Assembly (NCBI GenBank): GCA_012845835.1 | Contig: JABAKD010000026.1 | Location: 3,550,199-3,614,198, forward strand | Origin: Undaria pinnatifida | Lineage: Eukaryota; Sar; Phaeophyceae; Laminariales; Alariaceae | Length of the DNA stretch: 64,000 nucleotides | Direction of reading: 5' to 3' | Part shown: positions 12,301 to 23,400 of the stretch, in pieces | How the letters are laid out: each line of letters starts with the position of its first letter | Position numbering within the stretch: the stretch's first letter is position 1 | The notes under the pieces: generated by a model | Seen by the model: only the letters and a program-made list of their open reading frames with translations | What the model was told of the DNA's origin: nothing | Database searches by the model: none | Translations under genes and position numbers: made by a program

Positions 12301-15300
12301 TCACACTCACACTCACACTCACACTCACACACACTCACACTCACACTCGCACTCACACACACTCACACTCACACTCGAACTCACACACACTCAAACTCAC
12401 ACTCACACACTCACACTCACACTCACACTCACACACACTCACACTCACACTCACACTCGCACACACTCACACACACTCACCAACCCGACCACCTTGTCGC
12501 CTGTCCCATACGCCACGAATTCACTCGGTCGCGACTGTCCGTCGGCATGAATGTGGTTGATCTGTTCCAACCGGTTGATGGGGCCGCCAAAGGTCGGTCC
12601 GAGCGTTGTCCTGCGGCAGCTTTTGTTGTCCGCGTTCCATTGCTTGAGCTTATATTCGTTGTTTGCCGTCACCTGTGACACTCGGAGGTCGTTACGAAGA
12701 ACGTTACGAGCGGTGCGGAAACCGTCAGCCAAGCCCATGTGCTGCGAGGCCCACCTCAAATTGACGTGGCGGGAGGGGGTACTCATTTGTTGCATGCCTT
12801 AGTCATCTGACCATTGACCACGCATGTATTTCGAGACGGGGCATCGTTCGTACTCTTTAGAAACAACTCCAACATTTGGGCGGTTTGGCCATTGTTACGC
12901 ATGGCCAAACGTAGTCGTATGACGATAGCTATTAGAGCCTCGCACCCCTACAAAGCCGGTACTGAACACGTCGGGTCTTCATCGACCAGGCCGACTGTGC
13001 TTGCGACAAGCGCGAGCACCGTGAGGTTCTCGGCAAGTCGCATTAAGGGCAAGCTGCGTATTGTTATGAACCGCTTGTTGGGCGCGCTCTGGCTCGGGGT
13101 TCCAAACTACGACGTACTGTGAGACCAATTGCGTTCAAAGTGGCGCGCGAGCGGAGGCTGGGGGGGGGTGCAATACCCCATTGTTTTGAACGCAAGTACA
13201 AGTATGGTGTTCACCAGGCGATCCTCGAAGTCGGAGCCTAGAAGTGGATGCCACATGAGAGCTGTTGGTAGGCCGCTTTGCTCAATACGCCTTGGTGCCT
13301 CCGCCATCAGGAGTCCAGTTTCCTGTGCGACCGAGCAACGCGATGTCATCTCGTGTTGTATTTTCAAGCCTCGGCTGATGGGGTAAACACGAAGCTCAAG
13401 CTGACCACGCTTCCACATGAAATATGTACTCTGGGTCAATTTAACTCGGTTGCCGAAACAATGGTGTTTCCGAGGCAAAGATGCTCGAGGGATTTGTTGC
13501 GGTGTGCAATAGAGCAAATACCACCATCGCAGAAAACGATGTCGCGGTGGACGTTGTCATGGAGAGGGAAACACTTCGAACCTGCTCAAAGCACACGGTG
13601 GTAAAGTGGTAAAGGCAGCAATCATACTTCCAGCAAGGAAGGTATACTATCTGTATTGTATTGGCCGCAATAAGCTATTCATTTCGCTTGGCTATAGGCT
13701 GGACTTCGCATAAACTAGGCCTCGTAGAGAGCCTGACCCCTTTACGGCTGCACACACGTCTTTGGGGACAAAATACTTGGACTGAGTATGGGATTATGGG
13801 ATCATTGTTTTCAGTTGTAAACGGGTTAAACTTGGTTATTACGATTACCGTCAATTTTGCCACACAATGCAGTGGTACAGTGGAACCATCTCGTACACAA
13901 TTGTGGGAGCTTTCGCTTTTTTTCAGCAGGGTCCTACAGGAGCTGAACGTATCTGAAATATACCTCGGAAAGCTCTCGCCAAGAGCTTTCGAATGAACCT
14001 ACTTCCAACTTCTGGAGTGCGCTGTGGACTTCACCACGCGGTGTCGGCCATCACAGCAGAAGGTACTTCATCGCACATAAATCACGATATATATCTCAAC
14101 AACTACGGTGGTCCAAACGAAATAAACAGTAGATTTGGAAAGCCACGTAACACAGCTTTTTTTTGTGGTATCATAATCGTCCCCCATCGCCTGTAGAACC
14201 CGGCCTGAAAAAAACAAAACAAAAGTAAGCATATAAAATAAACCCCGTACACAACATATAATTTCGTTGAAACCCCGTACAAGAAAACAAAGCATGCCAT
14301 GACCTTGGTCCACTCAAACCCCGGCCCAGGTAAACACGAGAACAACAAAAAAGGAAAGGGTTATCCAGAGTGTAGCTTCCAAAATAAAAGTTTTTTATTT
14401 TATTTCCCTCCCCCTGACTAAAATCTTGAAAAATCTATACGAAAACCTATTTAAAAAAAAACAGGAAGTGCTCAAATCGATATGGTGTCTTGGAAAATCT
14501 TGTGACAAATAGAATATAGATCATTGTAAAAAAAAAACATGAAAAAGGGATATTAATTGACGGTGTGACGACCATCCAGGGTCCCAGATGATTCCACCAT
14601 ACATAGCTAATATGTTTTTATCACACAATGGTTTTACAGGGTGGCACATTCGCAAATTTAAATCGTTCCGTTGCCATCCGCCTCTTGTTTTTTCCGCGTC
14701 GAGATCTTTTGGCGCTGTACCATCGACCCTTTTGGGACCGCGCGAAAAAGGATCCCACACTATTTCAGACTAGTTTTCCCGAAAGCGTGGGTGCGGTCCC
14801 GAAGACGAGGGCTCCACAAACTCGCTCACATTAGCCAAAAGGTATGATCTTACCTGGTTACTATCGAGGAGATTGTACTCCACTAGGGACCTGTCCTCGC
14901 CCACGCTAACAAGAGACACCCGCCCATCCTCCCGAGTGCCGAACTCTAGTCCAGTAATCGATCGTCCGTGGCTGCGGTGGCGGCCCACGTACGTCCACAT
15001 GTCGCGTAATTGCGGCTCTTCTTCCTGGTGGGGTCCACATGTGATGCGTATTCGTTTGCAGTTGGGGCATTAGCAATTAAAATATCAGGCAAACGCTTAA
15101 ATATAATTGAAACACCACCTATCGAACACCACTCCTCCCCAAAAAAACAAATCGACATGTGACGCTCAAATATGCAATATCCCCGGTTCGTTTGCATTTG
15201 GGACGATGGGGGTCAACATGTGATGCGCGTATGTGCAGCATGTGTTTGCAGACGGGGTGATGATGAGTCAGGGAGGCGCTATTTATCGGAACCCAACCGG

Positions 15301-18300
15301 AAGACTTATTTTGTTTGAAGTTTGGTGAATCCCGTCCGGGGGTTGTAAGGTCGTTACATTGCATTCTGAATTCTGTCAGCAACTACGAATGCTGTCGTTT
15401 GCTTGATGTTTGTCTTAGCGTTGGTTTAGACACTCCGTGCGCGTCGTTGCTTGGCCACGTGATGCAAGCTCGTGATACCGTCCGCGTGATGTTCGACATA
15501 TACAAAACCGACGTGCCGTTGCCAAACCTACACGTTGCGCCAGAAAAGAACGGGTATAATAAGAACGTGCAGATTCTCCCATACACACCCGTTGGCGCGA
15601 TGCTAGCAGACGGGGATCGATGAGAGTTTTGCGGCACAGTTCCAAAGCATTACCGTACGTGGGGCCTCAAACAAGAGTTCTGCAGCACTGCAGCACGCAC
15701 CGTCTCAAACAAGAGCTCTGAATATCTTCAGTACGCGCCGGTCTCAGGCAAGAAGATTCCGCAAATTATGACCGCTGAAATGCTTGGTCGAGGGCCGCTA
15801 TTCCTTGACACATGAGACAGATCACGATTTAGATCATCTAGATAATCTATATCTTATGCATGTCTTTTTGGTATGTTGTACGTGATCTGTGTAGTACAGG
15901 TCAAGCCCAACATGTAGCAGATCATTCGGGTCATACGGCTTTCACCCGGCAACATGATCTATAGCCCATGCAGATCTTAAAGACCAGGGATATGTCTGCC
16001 CTGAAAGACACAGATCATCTATCGATTATATATACAGATCAATAGGGGTCTGGTCCATCCGATGTGTGGATTCCTTACCTCCGGCGTTCTGCTGGACGAA
16101 GATTCTTCCCTGTCGGCCTGCGGCTGCGCAGCTACCATGGAGTGCTTGAAAAGGAGCACGTGGTTGTCCGTGTCGCACGCGGCCACCTTGCCAAAACGAC
16201 AAATGCCGGCCGTTTTAATAAATGCTAAACATGCAAGATCTCACGACGAAAACACTCTAAGATAAGAAGGAGGTTTGAGACTTGTAAACTTACACTTCGT
16301 ATCTTTTAATAGAGCAAAGGCATTCGGACCGGTGGTGCCTTCGAAATAGATATATGTGAATCACTGACGGCACGTGGTTGCTTTGCTCGAGAGCCCAGGT
16401 CCTCGCTCCCCCCACAATTTTCGTTGTTGGGAACAGGGGGCGCGTTTCGAATCCCGTGAAGAGTTCATTCAATTCAACGTGGGGAAACTGTGACCGCTTT
16501 ACCTGAACCAATGTTGGCAGCGCGGCAGCACCAACCAGGGGGGTACTACGAGGCGTAGCGACTGTTCAGACTACCAGTGTCGCGTGGAGGGTCTACTGCA
16601 TAAGCAGGGGGCAAGCTGTGACGAGTTCCTTGGGTCAAAACATTTACCGGCAGTGAGGGGCACCCTGAGCAAGGGGATGCCTTCTATTACATGTAGAAAA
16701 CCGCTCACACGGAAGCATACAAGACCCAACTCAGTGTGTACGAAACGCTAACCAAAGACAAAATAAAGAAAAAAAAACACGTTGTGCGCGGTCAATCGAT
16801 ACCTTCCCCGGTGACGTGCCCACAGGTCAAGTGCATACAGTGCATACGCGTCGCCCCCCGAAAAGCGTCGCTTAGTGCCTCGTTAGTTAACACGCTGCCT
16901 GCTTCGACGACTGGGATCTAGAATCTGGGATGGAACCTGACGCACTGAGCAGATACGAGCCGGGGAAAAATGCTCCGACTCTCTACTCGAGCTCGAACAG
17001 CGAGGGAACCCGGTCTCGGGGCGTAATTGTGTTCGAACGATAGGGTTCAACACGCGTGGTAGAACACGATACGGGTAGCACTTTTTTACTACTGTAATGC
17101 CCGACACATGCTACAGTCGAGGTGCATATTTTTACATGTTTTCTGAGGCGCCTCACTTGAGGAGCTACATACACTATTAACCCTATATAATGCACTATAA
17201 ACACTATATACAATATGTTAACACATATATACACTATTTTCACTATATACACTATATGCTATACACTATATGCACTATATGCACTATATACACTATATAC
17301 ACTATATGCACTATATACACTATATACACTCTATACAGTAAATTATAAAAATAAAAATACACTCCAGCTGTGAGATCGAAGATTTTGTTGAAACTTGGTC
17401 ATGCAATGTCACCACCATTGAGCACGAGGGGGAGAAGTGCAAATCGTCAGTGTTTTGAAGGAACGCTTGGTGTACGCGCGCTCACTTACATTACTTCGTT
17501 AGTCATACTTCGTTTGGCATAGGTTGGGGGGCGATCATGCAGGCGGTAAGTACGAAATACCCTACGTAATAGGTTGGTAGTGTGGTCTACCGCAATTTTA
17601 TCAGGTCTGCCTGTACTTCCTTTTCAACTTATTATTGTCTCAAATGTACGATTTTACGCCCATGATTTTTACCGTGCCGATGTGGGGCTCTGAGGTTGCC
17701 AATTCTAAGACAAGAGATACATATTACAAATACAGCAAGCGAGATGTTGTGGCTATGCTATGTTAACACTAATGAACACGAGGAGGAGAGGTGCAAGTCG
17801 TCATCGTGTTGAAAGGAACGCTTGATGAGCCCGCGCTCAATGACGTTACTTCGTTAGGCATAATATGCTACTGCGTTTGGTAGAGGTTGTCAGGCGATCA
17901 TGCAGACGGCTGGTAGGCACGAAATATCCTGCGTAATAGGTTGGTAGTGTGGTCTACCACAGTTTTAACATATCTGCCTGTACTTCCTTTTCACACTATT
18001 ATACACTATAAACACTATATACACTATATACACTATTAATATGTTAGTCACTACAGTAGACTAAATTGAAGTGCAACCCGATGGCCAAACTGACCAAACC
18101 CGTGGTCAAGGCTTACAAAACAAGGCTTACAAAACATCCGCACTGTATTGCAGTATACTGCAGTATTGCAAAGGAGGGACGACGTTGATGGCGTTAACTC
18201 CGTTAATGACGTTAATTCCGCTAATGACGTTGACTAAGTCGATTTGGGGTTAAGGATCCCCGTCATTCACGAAATATGTAGGTAGAAAAGTGCTGCTTCT

Positions 18301-20365
18301 ATCGTCCTACAGCAGTATGAGTACGATATGATAGTACGATATGATGGTACGATATGATAGTACAATATGATAGTACGATAGGGGTCCCCCAGTAAGGTTG
18401 CGGTGGTGTGGCATGGTATGCACTATAGAGAGCAACATGACCGCCTTATCGGTGGAAGCCGCCTTACTTGTATTCATTCCAGGATGTCATGAGTACTTTA
18501 GTGCTATTCCCCAGTCGTGCCAAGCGCTTTTGACAGCCTTATATCGGGATACCGCCTTATATGGGGATACCGCCTTATTGGGGGACCCCTGCTGTACACT
18601 AATAGTAGTATTAGTAGTATGCGTCTAACGATATTTGTGACCGATGGGGTTCCTCAACTAACAAACACTACCCCTTGCCATCACTCTACTCCTTGCCATG
18701 CCGTTGCCATGCCGTTGGAATACGTAGCGTTCGGAATCACCCTAACCTATTAATAAGGGTGCAGCAGAAGTTTCTGACCTCCTGACATGAGAAGCTCAAT
18801 ATCTCACCGGAGACATGACTGTGGAATTCGCTCGTTTCGCGCAACCCGACCAACCTTTCTGTGCTGGTCCTATTAATACTACTAATAGTATGGACATTAA
18901 TTGTCCTATTAACATTAGTAGTCCTATTAATAGTAAAACAAACATGAACATGCCTGTAAATGTATCATCATCATCATCATTAGTCGAACCAATAGTTCCA
19001 CGTTGAGAAGCTCAACCGCACCATAGAGGTCACAAACAGTCAGTTAATCGAACAACTGCAACCCCTACCGCACTATAGAGGGATGACCCTTTCGTGGTTT
19101 ACAATGTACTGTCAATGTGCCTCGGCCATGGGGGAGATTGTCTGTTGTTGCTTAGGTTGCACCGCACTTCTTTGACTTTTCTCTTTTTTCGCACTTCTTC
19201 GACTTTTCTCTTTTATCGCACTTCTTTGACTTTTCTCTTTTATCGCACTTCTTTGACTTTTCTCTTTTTTCGACTTTTCTCATGGTCAGTTTGTTGGGTG
19301 AGGCATAGAGCCCCTCACGCCAGGAGTCGAAGAAACAGTACGAGCACCCCTATCAGCAGCATGCTTAGAGTTAGTCACTTCACCACTGCGACCACTGCGA
19401 CCACTTCGAGGCTAGAGGGCTCCGCCTGGTTGTAACGACTTCCCGCGCGGGTTTACTCCAACCGATCAATTCGTTTTCACCTACCCCTTCCCACAAACGC
19501 ATGCAAGGACGAGCAAATGCAAGGGCTCACCGTTTCTCCATCGGGACTGAAGCGAATAGCGGACAGGGGGGCTGGGGTATAGCGGAAGCTGGCCACTTCT
19601 TCGAGGTCCGACGAATCTAAGATTTTGCAGGCGCCAGAGCTGAAGCCGACAGCCAGCAGAGTGCCTTGAGGGTGAAAGGCGCAGCATTTAGGCCGCAGCC
19701 TAGCGGCATCGAAGGAACGCATGATTACCAGAGCCTAGCCAAAGAGTGGACGGAGGGCGACGATGGAAAGGTATCGGTGAAAGATAAATGGGTTGCTTCG
19801 ATATTCTTGAGCTAATGCTGCGGTATGCAATTCCCAAACGACGAGATGGTGTTAGCGTGAGCCTTCACGGCTAAACTGTTCTGGAAACGCCGCAAGCATG
19901 TCGTTTGGATTTCAGTACCTTTCTACGACACAGAAACTAAATAATGTTGGCGGACGTACCAGGGGTAATAAAAATGACCCCGGCGCAAAACGACGAGCAG
20001 GGAGAGTGCTGAACCCTACGAGGCGCGATGAAAATGGCGGCAACTGCTAGGGGGGACAAGGGAAGACGCTCGTATCAGCGGCTTATCCGGTACGCTGGAA
20101 AGCAAACACGATTACTAAACACACAAGATGCGGTCGATCACTTTGGCAGATGATAAGTTTCGTTCTTACCTTTAGGTTGTAATCCCACAGGTGTATGTCA
20201 CCGGAGTCGCACAATACCATCAGCCGTGGCAGCAGCGGATGAGCCGCTACGCACGTTACCGACCCCACCATTCCCTGAAGCAGGACGGATCCCCTCCTGC
20301 CCAAAAACGGCGTCGCGCAGGTAACCACGGAAAACAAAGTTGGCACACTGTATTTCCTTGGGTGG

Positions 20366-20405
<40 letters not shown>

Positions 20406-23400
20406 GGCTAGCGCTACTGCCGGGGGTGGTTGTCTTGATTATTTTTTGGAATTTCCGGGTTTTTTGCGGTTTACGCCGTGGTGGAATTGCTTGGTACGCC
20501 GTGCCAGCAAAGCAAACCAGGTTTAGGCCTACGTTTTGAGCGAAGAACAGAAATCCTCGCGCTCTTAGCCTAAACTCAGTACTGCAAAGGGGAGCACCTT
20601 CCTCCCTACCTCGCACTCAAGATGGGGGGTACTCACATTTACCCTCCCTACCCGTCAGGGGAAATGGAAGTACCTCCCTTGAAGTAGACTTGGGTTTACG
20701 CCCTTTTGCTGGAAAGTTGGTTGTTCGACACACGCGTCACGATTGCAACGCTGTATGAGGTATAACGGTATCTCAATGCGTCCCCAAAAGCTGGTCGTGG
20801 GATTTGGTGACCCTTCCGTTGGAGCTTACACCCTTCCTAAAATTTTTGTTGAGAGCTCCCCATTGGAACGATTGGGCTTGAACACATAATAAGCACGTAT
20901 GGTCCTTGAGGCATCAGTCCGTTCCACCGGGAGAAAAGTTATCATGCGCTTGACGCCCTTTTCGTCAATGACCAGCACTAACATGCTTTTGTTCCTTTTC
21001 CGATGTAACCGTAATGCCCTTTTTAACGGTTTTACCGAACCCTTACTCTGATAATTTTTTCTCGCCGAAACAATCCCTCCAAAAAAAGACTTGGGCCCAA
21101 AATGCTCAATAGAGAACTCCACAATTCCTCCTACGGCAGAGAAAAGTGACTCTGCGCTGTAGGAAATTTTCAGTAATGCTTCCCGTTATTCCGCTCTTGA
21201 CCCCTGTCATTTCCAACTCGACACATTTTTTCTGGGTTTCCTGAGGAAAAATTCGTCACTAACCTAGGCTAACCCGCTCTTATCCGCTCCCCGTGTTCTA
21301 CGCCATACGCACACACCTTCTTTCTGGATCAAGCTCCTCAAACGCTGAAGCTTCGCACGCGACGGCGTAAGCTCTACGGGTACCCACAATGAAGTCCGGT
21401 ACTGTAAAGGCGGGCTCACTGTCTCTCTCGGGTCGCAGAGGGAGCTTAGCAGCGAACGACACAGAAGTCACCCCGCCCGCCCCCAGGTCTTCAAACCAGG
21501 CCTGTGAAGGACAGCCACAGTGGCGGGTTCGGGACAGTAAGAGGGTGTGGGAACAACACCGGTCGCTTAGGACCCTTGCATAAAGAGGTTCATCACCTTT
21601 CATGGCCCATTGTGCTCTTGGGCCGAAAAGCCCAACACGTATCTTGTGGTACTGTACCTTGCGAGACTGTATCGTGCCGCGCTCACCTCGACCCGAAATT
21701 TAAGGTCATAAAACCGTACTGCTCCGTCTTCGCTGGCCACGACCACGTACGTTTTCGTTCCCGCACCCGGCCCCTCTCCTGCCGATCCTAAGTCGGCCGC
21801 GCCGGTATTGGAAGTTGCGTCTTCGCCGCCGGCTGCCGCGATGGCGCCAGAGACAGTGCTGACGTGCGTTATCGCGCCGTCGGAGAGTTTCAACACCTTT
21901 TTGTTCGAACGTGGAAATGAGATGGTACCTTATTGCGAATAACAGTACGTGTGCTGATTTAGAGGTACAGATAGTACCTCTTCTAGGCCAAAATATTGAT
22001 ATTCAACAGTTCCCTTAATTGGTAAAACGGAGGACAAGCTACCGGGTATGGTTGGAGCGCCATTTGTGTTTTTTGCTCTTTTCAGTAGTATCGGTTATCT
22101 ACCAAGGTGGTGTAGTGTAGTTGTTGGAATTGTTCATCGGATTGCACTTTTAGTTGTGCTCAAAGCCGAAACCAACTACTGTAGCCGCACCCGTACGATA
22201 ACGCAATACCGATACCGATATTATTGTTAATAGCACTCGTCAAAGACTCGACCGATTTTTCTGATTCAAAGTTTTTTTTTTCAAATAGTAGAGAAAACCC
22301 GATCATCCTCCGCGGGACATGCTGTTATGCACAATTCGAGAGAAATAATAGCAGCGACCACAAGCTGCATATGACCTGTGTATCAGTTGACCAAACGTTT
22401 TGGTGCGCGGTTCTACAGCTCGGTATAGGACTGCAGGTACCTGCCGGACAAGCCAGTAGACCTTACCACTCGTTGGAGAAAGTCGTCGAAGCTGTTATGG
22501 TTCTGGTTAGTAATAACTCAAAACGTGTGTCAAGCATTTTTTTGAGCATCCTCGTTACCCCCCGACAAGCTTTTCTCTTGATTTTCACACCTTGACCGCC
22601 TGCCGCTTCGGCATGTTGCAGAGTAGTTGAGCGGCTTCTTCCGCCACCACATCATTGTCTGCAACACTCCCGTCCCCGTTGATCCCTCTGATCCCTCTCG
22701 GAGTGTGCGCTTGGTCCCACAAAACGACCTTAGAACGTGAACGGTAAGCCGCAGTCATCGATTGGAAGGCCGGTGGTGCATGACAGGCTGAAATTGTTGA
22801 GACTGGGATGACTGCCTGTGGTTCTCTCATGTAGAAACTGAAAGCAAAACTCTGGGGAAGTAGCTCGAAGCACTAAAAAAACACCTACCATCGATTGACG
22901 TTGACGTGGAACGTCTGCATCATGAAAGCATTGGGAAAGCATTGGGCCCACGATAAATGTGTTGACATCTCTTGCCGCGATAGCTGTCGGGGAGGGGTGA
23001 CATAAGTAATACATTACTCACCGGGGGGGGTGACACAAATAATACATTACTTACCATCGATTAAAGAACATCAACTGCTAACCATCGATTTATGACGTTA
23101 ATTCGCTTCCACCTCCGAGGGGGGCGATGTAGAGGGATGCTGTCGTTGTATGGTGCGAACCTTTAAATAGTACGGCGTCAGGTGTTAAGTGATACAGCGC
23201 CAGGTATGTTTTAACTCCTTGGGGATTTCAGAGGGGAATATGGAGGGCGAACACGGACGATTACGGCATCGGCCACTGCTGGTTGGCGATGGAAAAACTG
23301 ATGTCCGAACGACGATGCAAACAATGCAAACATTCGTGCAGCATGGTCGTATTAATACTCGTGCGACTGGGAAATATTGCAATCGATCGTCCTTATTTTG

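Larger units (their letters stand above)
10434..16186 (-). other. CFAP251: CFAP251 exons 10-14: second WD40 propeller
   Basis: Exon 10 gives VAACDTDNHVLLFKH followed by a Ser/Glu-rich linker. Exon 11 gives WTYVGRHRSHGRSITGLEFG and SVGEDRSLVEYNLL. Exon 12 gives SGLPTALMWHP, and exon 13 gives NNEYKLKQWN and the strongly family-typical CRRTTLGPTFGGPINRL. Exon 14 gives GLIAHPGEITSLSVSGDGNY and TAGGKDLTVNLWK. These are the diagnostic CFAP251 blocks between the propeller and the C-terminal region. The donor of exon 13 at 12481/12480 lies directly on the edge of a GTGAGT-type microsatellite. Confidence 0.92.

Noticed and set aside
11858-12550. 230-codon His/Thr/Ser-rich frame
   Set aside because: It is translation of the ACACTC microsatellite, and it lies opposite a CFAP251 exon end.
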